A DNA stretch of 64,000 bases from contig NZ_SLWO01000005.1 of the NCBI RefSeq assembly GCF_004340665.1, positions 1 through 64,000 of the forward strand. Reading direction: 5' to 3'. This stretch comes from Pedobacter psychrotolerans. Lineage in GTDB: Bacteria > Bacteroidota > Bacteroidia > Sphingobacteriales > Sphingobacteriaceae. The position numbers and the translations under genes are program-made. Positions 1 to 7,966 of the stretch are shown here, one piece after another; position 1 is the stretch's first letter; the number at the start of each line of letters is the position of its first letter. A model generated the notes under the pieces. It worked only from the letters and a program-made list of their open reading frames with translations, made no database searches and had not been told where the DNA came from.

Positions 1-374
1 GCAAACCTATCAACTCTCTTTTATCACCTAAAACCATAAGACCCTGTTAATCATCACGAAAAAATCGAAATAAATAAAACATTTCACAGCAATGGTTGTT
101 TGCACAGCTTGTTTAATAGCTAAATGCTTTCAGCGAATTGGCTTTCGACCATATAGGCATAAAGAACATATAGGCTATGGAATGTATTGATGAGGACTAT
201 TTAAAGAGTATTGCGGATTAAAATGCCGATTCTGAATAAATGAAGGAGTTTGGATAGGAAAGATATGATATAGTTAGCTGCATACTATAGCTATTAAAAG
301 TAAAGGCTGGTTCATAGCCTAAAATAAGGATGTTGTATTTAGATACAAAAAGATGCCTTTGGGCATATACTATA
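1..374. other. Intergenic region, no gene recognised
   Basis: No reading frame that looks coded and no RNA gene was seen. The only structure I can support is a short hairpin next to the first gene, listed separately. The left edge of the window cuts this region, so whatever gene lies upstream is not visible. Confidence 0.5.
347..366 (-). terminator. Weak intrinsic terminator of the CoA-binding protein gene
   Basis: A 5-bp stem (ATGCC at 353-357, GGCAT at 362-366) with a TTTG loop is followed on the minus strand by a run of five U. It lies 9 bp past the stop of the minus-strand gene. The stem is short, so this is tentative. Confidence 0.4.
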
Positions 375-734
375 TTAATATTGCCCAGTACTGAGCATAA
401 CTAAGGTACAGGCTTCTAATGGTTCGATTCCATGTTGATTAAGCAACTTTTCTAATTCATAATTTTCTGTACCAGGATTAAAAATAACTCTTTTTGGTTT
501 AGTTTCTAATATATAATCATGGTATTGAGGTTGTAAGGCAGGACCAATATATAGAGTAATCGTATCAATATCCTGGTGAATTTCATCCGGCTGCTCAATT
601 GCTACACCGGCAACCTCACCTTTTTTAATACCAACGTTAATAATTTCGTGATTAAAACGCGTTAACATATGTGCTGCTTTGTAGGCATATCTTGTTGGAT
701 CAGGAGATGCACCTATTATTAATGTCTTTTTCAT
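375..734 (-). CDS. CoA-binding domain protein (YccU-like)
   Basis: A 119-residue protein made of a single Rossmann-like CoA-binding domain. The N-terminus reads KTLIIGASPDPTRYAYKAA, the nucleotide-binding loop of the CoA_binding_2 family, and a conserved PxxVIFNPGTE-type segment follows at about residue 81-91. Length matches the stand-alone family (about 120-145 residues), which resembles the CoA-binding part of succinyl-CoA synthetase alpha. No catalytic partner is nearby and the cellular role of the family is unknown. The ATG start directly precedes the beta-strand that begins the fold. It lies 29 bp past the DinB pseudogene in the same direction. Confidence 0.8.
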   Translation of the reverse strand: MKKTLIIGASPDPTRYAYKAAHMLTRFNHEIINVGIKKGEVAGVAIEQPDEIHQDIDTITLYIGPALQPQYHDYILETKPKRVIFNPGTENYELEKLLNQHGIEPLEACTLVMLSTGQY

Positions 735-763
735 TAGGATTAAATTATTTAGATAATATTTGA

Positions 764-1228
764 TTAAAATTTAGAGAGCAATGCGATTTGTCCAGAGTGA
801 TAAGCATGATGCTGTACCAGACCATTCAAAAGTTCCATAAAAGTCACACCTGCACCTACTCCACCAAGCTCTTCTTTAGCTGAGTCGTTCCAATCTTCGT
901 CCATGATATTTCCACTGTGCCGAATAAGTTCTTCGTTGGCCGTTTTGAAATTAAAAATAATCTTTTCCCAAGCTTGAGGAGTTTTTTCTATTGGGACAGG
1001 TCAATCACCCATAGCAGGTTCAGCTTCAGGATTACCCATTAAACGAGAAGTAACTTCCTCCGTCCAGGCAGTTAAGTGTAGTGCAATTTCAGCAATAGAA
1101 TGTGCGTTTGGGATTAAATGCTGGAAAGCTTTTTCAGGATCGACATTATTTAGCGTTTGCATTACATGGTTTCCATGCCAAGAATCACCATTAAAGGCTT
1201 TTTGAACTTCATTTATGATAGTAAACAT
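764..1228 (-). pseudogene. DinB-family protein interrupted by in-frame TGA
   Basis: The frame opens at ATG 1228 and codes 75 residues ending in EPAMGD, then meets TGA at 1001-1003. The same frame continues with PVPIEKTPQAWEKI and ends LVQHHAYHSGQIALLSKF before TAA at 764-766. That is the normal C-terminal half of a DinB/YfiT-like four-helix metal-binding protein, with the conserved H-H-YHSGQI helix, so one complete gene of 155 codons carries a single nonsense codon. The motif around the stop would normally read GDW-P, so TGG to TGA is the simplest change. Histidines of the metal site are present on both sides. It is either a real recent pseudogene or a single-base sequence error. A second, intact DinB gene lies at 31370-31816. 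Confidence 0.85.
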
Positions 1229-1261
1229 GATACAAGAACAATCTGATTATTATAAAGTTTG

Positions 1262-2803
1262 CTATCTGGAAGCCAAGATTGCATTTGCACAATTAATTCC
1301 GTCGATAGCAGCGCTTACAATTCCACCTGCATAACCTGCTCCCTCGGCACAAGGATACAAGCCTTTTACCTGAGGATGCTGATAACTTTCCTTATCTCGC
1401 GGAATACGAACTGGTGATGATGTTCTACTTTCTACACCGACCAAAATTGCTTCATTTGTATAGTAGCCTTTAATTTTCTTTCCGAACAATGGAAGCGCAC
1501 CTCTTAAGCTCTTAGATACAAACTCCGGAAGAATATTATCCAGCATAACGCTTTTCGTTCCTGGGAGGTAAGAGTTTTTAGGTAAATCGATGGAAAGTTT
1601 ATTGTTTACAAAATCTATCATCCGCTGTGCAGGGGCAACTAAATTTCCCCCACCAGCTTCAAAGGCAATTTTTTCGATCTCAGACTGAAAGTTCAACATT
1701 CTTAAAGGATCATAGCCCAGCACATCATCCAAAGTCACCTGAACAACGGTTCCAGAGTTAGCGAACGGATTATTTCGCTTAGATGGCGACCAACCATTCA
1801 CCACTATTTCATTTTCGCCTGTTGCGCAGGGTGCAATAATCCCGCCTGGACACATACAAAATGAAAACACACCACGTGCACCAACTTGTTCTACCAAGCT
1901 ATAATAAGCCGGAGGAAGAAACTCAGATCTTGTGTCGCAGTGATATTGAGCTACATCAATAATTTCCTGTGGATGCTCAATTCTAACTCCGAGTGCAAAC
2001 GGCTTTGCCTCAATACGTATGTTTTTTCTGTTCAATAATTCATATACATCCCGGGCAGAATGGCCGGTAGCCAGGATAAGATCATCTGCAAATAATTTTT
2101 CCTCAAAATTAATTTCTATACCCTTAACTTTCCCAAATTCAATTAATACATCTGTCATTTGGCTATCAAACATCACTTCCCCTCCTGCGTTCAGAATGGT
2201 TTCTCTGATGGCGGTGATAATATGTGGTAATTTATTTGTGCCGATATGGGGGCGGGCATCAATTAAAATATCTTTTTCTGCGCCATGATCTACAAATGCC
2301 TGAAGCACTTTATTAATATCACCGCGTTTGTTAGATCGTGTATAAAGTTTACCATCAGAGTACGTTCCTGCCCCGCCTTCTCCATAACAATAATTTGATT
2401 CAGTATTAACTAAACCTTGTTTATTAATGGCTGCCAAATCACGGCGGCGTTGCTTAACATCTTTTCCACGCTCAATAATGATAGGCTTTAGTCCGTTCTC
2501 TATGCATTGCAAAGCAGCAAATAAGCCTGCGGGACCTGCCCCAACAATAATGACTGGTTTTGCATCCTTAACATTTGGATAATGAATGGTCTGGATTTCA
2601 AGCTGAGGTTCCTCGTCAACGAAAACTTTAACCAACATTCGAAAAATAACCTTTCGTGATCTGGCATCTATCGAGCGCTTCAAAATATCATATGCCCTAA
2701 TACGATCTTCAGACACTTTTAAAGTTTCGGCAAGCTTGGTTTTGATTATTTCGGATTGTGCTACCTGATGAGGAAGCAATGTAATTTCGATCTCTTTTTG
2801 CAT
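1262..2803 (-). CDS. FAD-dependent dehydrogenase (COG2509-type)
   Basis: A 513-residue cytoplasmic flavoprotein. After an N-terminal segment of about 80 residues (starting MQKEIEITLLPHQ, typical of this family) comes the dinucleotide-binding motif VIIVGAGPAGLFAALQ near residue 85-100. The C-terminal flavin motif GLYPCAEGAGYAGGIVSAA is near 480-500. The family is annotated as uncharacterised FAD-dependent dehydrogenases or NAD(P)/FAD oxidoreductases, and the substrate is unknown. The middle holds FCMCPGG, a conserved cysteine-containing feature of the family. ATG start with a good Bacteroidota promoter 32 bp upstream, so it is probably transcribed alone. Confidence 0.85.
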   Translation of the reverse strand: MQKEIEITLLPHQVAQSEIIKTKLAETLKVSEDRIRAYDILKRSIDARSRKVIFRMLVKVFVDEEPQLEIQTIHYPNVKDAKPVIIVGAGPAGLFAALQCIENGLKPIIIERGKDVKQRRRDLAAINKQGLVNTESNYCYGEGGAGTYSDGKLYTRSNKRGDINKVLQAFVDHGAEKDILIDARPHIGTNKLPHIITAIRETILNAGGEVMFDSQMTDVLIEFGKVKGIEINFEEKLFADDLILATGHSARDVYELLNRKNIRIEAKPFALGVRIEHPQEIIDVAQYHCDTRSEFLPPAYYSLVEQVGARGVFSFCMCPGGIIAPCATGENEIVVNGWSPSKRNNPFANSGTVVQVTLDDVLGYDPLRMLNFQSEIEKIAFEAGGGNLVAPAQRMIDFVNNKLSIDLPKNSYLPGTKSVMLDNILPEFVSKSLRGALPLFGKKIKGYYTNEAILVGVESRTSSPVRIPRDKESYQHPQVKGLYPCAEGAGYAGGIVSAAIDGINCANAILASR

Positions 2804-2834
2804 GTAAAAGTCAGGTTTTTATCCTGAATTAATA

Positions 2835-2868
2835 CAAAGATAAATAGAAAATCCAGTATTTAAGCAAA
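2835..2868 (-). promoter_or_regulatory. Bacteroidota-type promoter for the FAD-dependent dehydrogenase
   Basis: On the minus strand TTTG (2865-2868) is followed after 22 bp by TATCTTTG (2835-2842), matching the -33 TTTG / -7 TAnnTTTG consensus. It lies 32 bp before the ATG at 2803. This is the best two-box match seen in the window. Confidence 0.6.
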
Positions 2869-3027
2869 GGTTTCAACTGGCAATCTTTGCCGATTATTGT
2901 AAATAACGCATACTTTGCATACAACTTGTCATGTTTTTCACCTAAATTGTAACAAAGGAACGGATTTTGTAATCTCATTCGTAAATTGAAATATAATCAG
3001 TTGACAACAAAAGATAAAACCATAAAA

Positions 3028-3609
3028 ATGAAAAAATTAGTATTTGGGATTTTAGCTGCTGTAATTGCAGTTACTACTTTAAGTTCATGCGGATATAACA
3101 GCATGGTTAAGCTTGATGAGAATGTAAAATCAAAATGGGGAACCGTACAAACTCAATATCAGAGAAGGGCGGATTTAATTCCAAACCTAGTTAGCACGGT
3201 TAAAGGTGCAGCTAAATTTGAACAAGGAACATTAACTGCCGTAACTGAAGCCCGTGCAAAAGCAACACAAATGACGGTGAATGCAGATGATTTAACGCCA
3301 GAAAACATTCAAAAATATCAGGCCGCACAAGGACAATTAAGTCAGGCATTGGGTAAATTATTATCAATTACAGAAGCTTATCCTGAATTAAGAGCAACAC
3401 AGCAATTTAGTGATTTATCAGCGCAGCTAGAAAGCACTGAAAACAGAATTACAGTTGCCAGAAAAGACTTCAATGATGCGGTACAAGAGTATAACGGAAA
3501 AATCAGATCATTCCCAACAAATTTAACTTCAGGCATGTTTGGTTTTAAACCTAAAGGATATTTTGAAGCAGATGCCACTGCAAAAGATGCACCTAAAGTA
3601 GAATTTTAA
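3028..3609 (+). CDS. lemA: LemA family lipoprotein
   Basis: A 193-residue LemA-family protein from the internal ATG at 3028. The frame opens 14 codons earlier, but only this start gives a proper lipoprotein signal, MKKLVFGILAAVIAVTTLSS followed by the lipidated Cys. The conserved LemA core follows: VKSKWGTVQTQYQRRADLIPNL, then coiled-coil helices (LTAVTEARAKA, AYPELRATQQF) ending with FPTNLTSGMFGFKPKGYFEA. LemA proteins are long helical envelope proteins of unclear function, usually next to TPM-domain genes, as here. A strong hairpin with a T-tract lies between it and the first TPM gene. Confidence 0.9.
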   Translation: MKKLVFGILAAVIAVTTLSSCGYNSMVKLDENVKSKWGTVQTQYQRRADLIPNLVSTVKGAAKFEQGTLTAVTEARAKATQMTVNADDLTPENIQKYQAAQGQLSQALGKLLSITEAYPELRATQQFSDLSAQLESTENRITVARKDFNDAVQEYNGKIRSFPTNLTSGMFGFKPKGYFEADATAKDAPKVEF

Positions 3610-3628
3610 AACCAGAACCAAAATATTT

Positions 3629-3671
3629 AAGGGTAGTGTGTGTTTAATTGTAAACATACATTACCCTTTTT
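3629..3671 (+). terminator. Terminator or attenuator between lemA and the TPM genes
   Basis: An 18-bp stem (3629-3646 with 3651-3668, two mismatches that pair as G-U) with loop ATTG is followed by a run of T. It begins 19 bp after the lemA stop and ends 21 bp before the next ATG, so it could separate lemA from the downstream genes or lower their expression. Confidence 0.7.
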
Positions 3672-3691
3672 ACTTCAATTAAAATAAAATC

Positions 3692-4135
3692 ATGTCGTTA
3701 TTTTCAGATATTGAACAAGATAAAATCGCTCAGGCCATTTCAGATGCGGAGAAAGCAACCTCGGGTGAATTAAGAATTGCCATAGATAAACATTGTGAAG
3801 GTGATCCTTACGAAAAAGCCATAGAATATTTTACAAAACTAGATATGGATAAAACGTCCTTAAGAAACGGCGTACTGATATATCTCGCCCATTCAGATCA
3901 TAAATTTGCCATTATTGGTGATTCTGGGATTAATAAAGTTGTGCCTGCTGATTTTTGGGAGACTACTAAAATCGCCATGACAGCTCACTTTGCCAAAGGT
4001 AACCTGGCGGATGGCATTATTGCAGGAGTGGCATTGGCTGGAGAAAAATTAGCTTTATTCTTCCCTCCGCAAAAAGGAGACATCAATGAATTGCCAAATG
4101 ATATTGTATATATGGATAAACCTGAAAATAAATAA
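3692..4135 (+). CDS. TPM-domain protein without signal peptide
   Basis: A 147-residue protein that is nearly all one TPM (DUF477) domain. Typical motifs are KIAQAISDAEKATSGELRIA at the N-terminus, a central hydrophobic strand with FAIIGDSGINKVVP, and a C-terminal helix HFAKGNLADGIIAGVALAGE. No signal peptide or membrane segment is visible, so it may stay in the cytoplasm or act at the inner face of the membrane. TPM domains occur in phosphatases and in the photosystem II repair protein TLP18.3, but the bacterial function is unsettled. It ends 3 bp before the next TPM gene. Confidence 0.85.
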   Translation: MSLFSDIEQDKIAQAISDAEKATSGELRIAIDKHCEGDPYEKAIEYFTKLDMDKTSLRNGVLIYLAHSDHKFAIIGDSGINKVVPADFWETTKIAMTAHFAKGNLADGIIAGVALAGEKLALFFPPQKGDINELPNDIVYMDKPENK

Positions 4136-4138
4136 GCA

Positions 4139-4915
4139 ATGAAAAAATTATTCCTTTTATCGTTATTCAGCTGTTTATTTACTTTTGGTTTTGCACAAGA
4201 TTTCCCTGAAAAGCCCAATACATTGGTTAACGATTATGCCAATGTCCTTTCTGCTGATCAAAAACAGGCGCTGGAAGGCAAGCTTGTTGCGTTCAATGAT
4301 TCTTCTTCTACACAAATTGCAATTGCAATATTAAAATCGGTTGGTGATTATGACATTAATGAATATGCTGTAGAACTGGGCCGGAAATGGGGTGTTGGGC
4401 AAAGTGGCAAAAACAATGGTATCATGATTGTTGTGGCCGTTGGCGATAGAAAAATCTCTATACAAACTGGTTATGGAGTAGAGGGTGCACTACCTGATAT
4501 TTATGCCAAACGTATTATAGATAATGATATTAAGCCAAATTTTAAAGCTGGGGATTATTATGCCGGATTAGATGCAGGTACAACTTCAATTATAAAATAT
4601 ACCAAAGGTGAATATAAGAATGATAGTCCTAAAGCTTCATCTTCAAAAAAAGGAGGCATTGGGAGTATCTCTATTGTGATCTTCATCGTGGTCATTATCA
4701 TCATTATCATCCGTAAAGGTGGCGGTGGTGGTGGAAGTGTAATTGGTGGCCGTGGCGCATCAAATGCATTATTCTGGGGAATGCTTTTTGGAAGTGGTGG
4801 CGGTAGCGGTGGAAACAGTGGCTGGGGCAGTGGCGGAGGATCTTCTGGTGGTGGTGGATTTGGTGGCTTTGGAGGAGGTAGTTTTGGCGGTGGCGGATCT
4901 AGCGGAAGCTGGTAG
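4139..4915 (+). CDS. Secreted membrane-anchored TPM-domain protein (YgcG-like)
   Basis: A 258-residue protein. A signal peptide ending near FGFAQ (residue 20) is followed by a TPM domain (about 23-155) with LVNDYANVLSADQ and NNGIMIVVAVGDRKISIQTG. A transmembrane helix rich in Ile and Val lies at about 177-192, and the C-terminal tail of about 65 residues is almost only Gly and Ser with scattered Phe and Trp. This is the usual YgcG architecture. It is translationally coupled to the preceding TPM gene (3 bp gap). The LemA-TPM-TPM set is a recurrent neighbourhood in Bacteroidota, thought to act in the envelope. The precise role is unknown. Confidence 0.88.
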   Translation: MKKLFLLSLFSCLFTFGFAQDFPEKPNTLVNDYANVLSADQKQALEGKLVAFNDSSSTQIAIAILKSVGDYDINEYAVELGRKWGVGQSGKNNGIMIVVAVGDRKISIQTGYGVEGALPDIYAKRIIDNDIKPNFKAGDYYAGLDAGTTSIIKYTKGEYKNDSPKASSSKKGGIGSISIVIFIVVIIIIIIRKGGGGGGSVIGGRGASNALFWGMLFGSGGGSGGNSGWGSGGGSSGGGGFGGFGGGSFGGGGSSGSW

Positions 4916-4989
4916 TCTTTAGTTTGGAATGTTCAACACTTTTTATATTATACGAGCATTTTAACTTTAAATAAAAACATGACCATATA

Positions 4990-5376
4990 ATGTATAGGAA
5001 AGATTTAATTACATCAGAAATCCAGAAACTTGCTGAGGTTTTAGCTCGAATAATGGGCCTAAAACTGGAAGGCAAATTAAAGGATGCTCAAGAGATATTT
5101 AATGAAACGATGGAGAATAGCTTTACTTTGCCAATTGATATATTGGAAAGCGAAGAGCACACTACTTTCGAAACATGGTTGGAAAAATGCGATTTTCCAC
5201 CTGAGAAATTAGATTCTTTAAGTGAGTTTCTTTATTATGAACTTGGAATTAGCACCGAAAGGAATCAGATTATTGCACCAAAACTGAATCTGGTTTATCA
5301 GTATTTAGCAGATCAGCATAAGATTGTGCATTTGGTTAATTTACATCGCCAGAAAACTATACAGCAATATATCTGA
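4990..5376 (+). CDS. Conserved hypothetical protein, helical
   Basis: A 128-residue protein that I cannot assign with confidence. It is predominantly helical and charged, begins MYRKDLITSEIQKLAEVLAR, and has no signal peptide, membrane segment or cysteine cluster (one Cys, near residue 77). The first 40 residues look like an amphipathic helix pair of the kind seen in small coiled-coil proteins. It lies 74 bp after the TPM gene and 23 bp before the NUDIX gene on the same strand, so it may be co-transcribed with the latter. Confidence 0.6.
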   Translation: MYRKDLITSEIQKLAEVLARIMGLKLEGKLKDAQEIFNETMENSFTLPIDILESEEHTTFETWLEKCDFPPEKLDSLSEFLYYELGISTERNQIIAPKLNLVYQYLADQHKIVHLVNLHRQKTIQQYI

Positions 5377-5399
5377 TTTACAATTTTGAATAACAATTT

Positions 5400-5966
5400 A
5401 TGACCAGGATTGAAAAGTGGCAAAAACTTGCCTCTAAATATTTAGTGAGAGAGAAGTGGGCAACATTACGGGTAGATGAGGTGCGACTGCCAAATGGAAT
5501 AATTAAAGATGATTATTTTGTTTTGGAATATCCTGATTGGGCCACTGCTATTGCTTTAACTGAAGAAGGGAAAATGATTATGGTTCGTCAATATCGTCAT
5601 GGTGCAGACATTGTATCTCTTGAAGTTCCGGGTGGCGTAATAGATGGTAACGAGGGCCCGGAAGCTGGTGTAAAAAGAGAGTTAATGGAAGAAACAGGCT
5701 ATACTTTCAAAACCTGTAAGCTCGTTGCAGAACTTTATCCAAATCCAGCTACGGCAAATAATAAAACTTTCACTTATTTGCTTACTGGCGGAATTAAAAC
5801 CCATGAGCAACATTTGGATGAGCATGAAATCCTGAATGTGGAAGAGTATACCATCGATGAGGTAAAACAATTGCTAAAGGAAAATAAAATTGCCCAGTGT
5901 ATTCATGTTGCGGCACTACATTACGGATTCGCTGAACTTGAAAAGATGGAGTTTGAAGAACAATAA
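5400..5966 (+). CDS. NUDIX hydrolase, ADP-ribose pyrophosphatase-like
   Basis: A 188-residue NUDIX hydrolase. The complete Nudix box is present (G-x5-E-x7-REL-x-EE-x-G) starting at GVIDGNE near residue 80 and ending REL-MEETGY. The N-terminal beta-domain with VRQYRHGADIVSLEVPGG is characteristic of the ADP-ribose or nucleoside diphosphate-sugar pyrophosphatase subgroup, which hydrolyses ADP-ribose to AMP and ribose 5-phosphate in the cytosol. Substrate is inferred from subgroup only. A strong bidirectional terminator follows and separates it from convergent dnaA. Confidence 0.85.
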   Translation: MTRIEKWQKLASKYLVREKWATLRVDEVRLPNGIIKDDYFVLEYPDWATAIALTEEGKMIMVRQYRHGADIVSLEVPGGVIDGNEGPEAGVKRELMEETGYTFKTCKLVAELYPNPATANNKTFTYLLTGGIKTHEQHLDEHEILNVEEYTIDEVKQLLKENKIAQCIHVAALHYGFAELEKMEFEEQ

Positions 5967-5990
5967 AACAAAAGAAAATTTATTAATAAA

Positions 5991-6024
5991 AAAGGTGCTG
6001 ATTTGAAATCAAATCAGCACCTTT
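5991..6024. terminator. Bidirectional terminator between NUDIX gene and dnaA
   Basis: A perfect 15-bp inverted repeat (5991-6005 with 6010-6024, loop AAAT) flanked by A and T runs lies between the convergent NUDIX gene (ends 5966) and dnaA (ends 6083). It can terminate transcription from both sides. Confidence 0.88.
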
Positions 6025-6082
6025 TTTATATGTTAAGCAATTGGAATAGGAGTCTTTACCAGATCTCTTACCCATGCTTGTG

Positions 6083-7513
6083 TTAGCTCATTTTTAATTT
6101 CTTTTGAATATCGTGTACGTAAGCTTTAAACTTCTTGTCTGTATCGATTAAATCTTCAACTGTTTGGCAAGCATAAATTACAGTACTGTGATCGCGACCG
6201 CCAAAAAAGGCACCAATAGTTTTTAATGATGATTTGGTATGGCTTTTAGACAGATACATGGAAATTTGGCGTGCCTGTACAATTTCGCGTTTACGGGTTT
6301 GAGATTTAACCATATCAACCGGAACTTCAAAATACTCACATACCAATTTCTGAATATATTCCATCGAAATTTCTTTCGTTGTATTTTTAATAAAATTCTT
6401 TAACATCTGCTTAGCTAACGCTAAATCGATCTCTTTCTTATTTAAGGTAGCTTGTGCCAGTAAGGAAACCATTGCTCCTTCTAATTCACGAACATTGTTA
6501 TCAATATTGTGTGCAACGTATTCTACTACTTCGCCAGGCAGCTCAATACCATCGGCATACATTTTCTTTCTTAAAATCGCGATACGCGTTTCCAAATCAG
6601 GAATTTGTAAATCTGCAGATAAGCCCCATTTAAAACGACTTAATAAACGTTCTTCTAAACCAGCTAAATCTTTAGGTGCTTTATCAGAAGTTAAAATAAC
6701 TTGTTTGCCTGATTGGTGTAAGTGGTTAAAGATGTGGAAGAAAATATCCTGTGTTTTTTCCTTACCCGCAAAGTTATGTACATCATCCATAATGATCACA
6801 TCCATCGCCTGGTAAAAGTTAACGAAGTCATTAATGGTATTGTTCTTTAACGAGTCTACAAATTGCTGACAGAATTTCTCACAACTCACATAAATTACCA
6901 GTTTATCTGGCATGCTGCGTTTAATTTCATTACCAATTGCTTGGGCAAGGTGAGTTTTACCTAAACCTACACCACCATAAATCATTAATGGGTTAAATGA
7001 TGTACCACCTGGTTTAGCGGCTACAGCATAACCTGCTGAACGGGCTAAACGGTTGCAATCTCCTTCAATATAATTTTCAAAAGTGTAATTAGCGTTTAAT
7101 TGTGGATCAACATTTAATTTCTTTAATCCAGGAATAATAAATGGATTTTTAATGTCTTTATTAATCGAAACAGGAATTGGCATAGACTGTACCTTGGCCT
7201 CTGCTCCGTTTCCATTTGAGGGCATGTTTGTAGTATATGGATTACCGCTATTTGATGATTTATCAACCACGATATTATATTCTAACCTGCCATCATCTCC
7301 AAGTTGTTTTTTTACAGTCTTACGTAGCAAGCCTACATAGTGTTCTTCAAGCCATTCATAAAAGAACAAACTTGGCACTTGTATGGTTAAAACCTTACCT
7401 TCTAACTTAAGGGCTGTTATAGGCTCGAACCAAGTTTTGAAACTTTGGGTCGGGATGTTATCCTTAATAATTTGAAGACAGTTCTTCCACACTTCAGTAC
7501 AAGTTTTTTCCAT
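6083..7513 (-). CDS. dnaA: Chromosomal replication initiator protein DnaA
   Basis: A full-length 476-residue DnaA. Domain I (about 1-80) begins EKTCTEVWKNCLQIIKDNIP. A variable linker runs to about 125, then the AAA+ domain has Walker A GGVGLGKTHL (about 180-189) and Walker B IIMDDVHNF. The C-terminal domain IV carries the DNA-binding signature FFGGRDHSTVIYAC. It binds 9-bp DnaA boxes and opens the origin. ATG start. It faces a convergent terminator at its 3' end and a long non-coding region with DnaA-box-like sequences at its 5' end. No dnaN neighbour, which is usual in Bacteroidota. Confidence 0.98.
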   Translation of the reverse strand: MEKTCTEVWKNCLQIIKDNIPTQSFKTWFEPITALKLEGKVLTIQVPSLFFYEWLEEHYVGLLRKTVKKQLGDDGRLEYNIVVDKSSNSGNPYTTNMPSNGNGAEAKVQSMPIPVSINKDIKNPFIIPGLKKLNVDPQLNANYTFENYIEGDCNRLARSAGYAVAAKPGGTSFNPLMIYGGVGLGKTHLAQAIGNEIKRSMPDKLVIYVSCEKFCQQFVDSLKNNTINDFVNFYQAMDVIIMDDVHNFAGKEKTQDIFFHIFNHLHQSGKQVILTSDKAPKDLAGLEERLLSRFKWGLSADLQIPDLETRIAILRKKMYADGIELPGEVVEYVAHNIDNNVRELEGAMVSLLAQATLNKKEIDLALAKQMLKNFIKNTTKEISMEYIQKLVCEYFEVPVDMVKSQTRKREIVQARQISMYLSKSHTKSSLKTIGAFFGGRDHSTVIYACQTVEDLIDTDKKFKAYVHDIQKKLKMS

Positions 7514-7966
7514 TGCGATTTCTATAATTTATTGATTTCCAGTGCCATTTCGGCTATACTGGATGGTCCGTTTCGGGACTACGAATATTGAGAAAATTAT
7601 CAACATTTTAAACAAAAATTTCAAATAAATCGTAACCTACTGAAAGGTAATACCCTAGCATAGTTAACCTCAATTTTTTATGTTGATAACTATTTACTAA
7701 CATACATTATCCACATTTTTATTTAATGAATCTGATATTTTCATCTGATCAGACTGATTTACACCTCGCAAATTCCAAGCCATTTTAGTTTCAATTATCT
7801 AATGATTTGTATGTTTTATCCTTCAAAAAACCCAATCCACTGATTATTAAGAGGGTAAATTCACCATGATTAACAAGCATACATTTACTTCAATGCTTAT
7901 GAAATTTTAAGCTAAATGAAATTGGGTTTTAGAACAATCTGCCTACCTCTGAAACATTTAGCCTTA
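7514..7966. other. Candidate replication origin region upstream of dnaA
   Basis: A 453-bp AT-rich non-coding region between dnaA and the mutase gene. It holds one perfect DnaA box TTATCCACA at 7707-7715 (+) and two near-consensus boxes TTATCAACA at 7597-7605 (+) and 7681-7689 (-), with poly-A/T stretches between them. No RNA gene or open frame explains it. Against it: most genes to the right are on the minus strand, so they would be replicated head-on from an origin here. The boxes may instead serve dnaA autoregulation. Confidence 0.5.
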
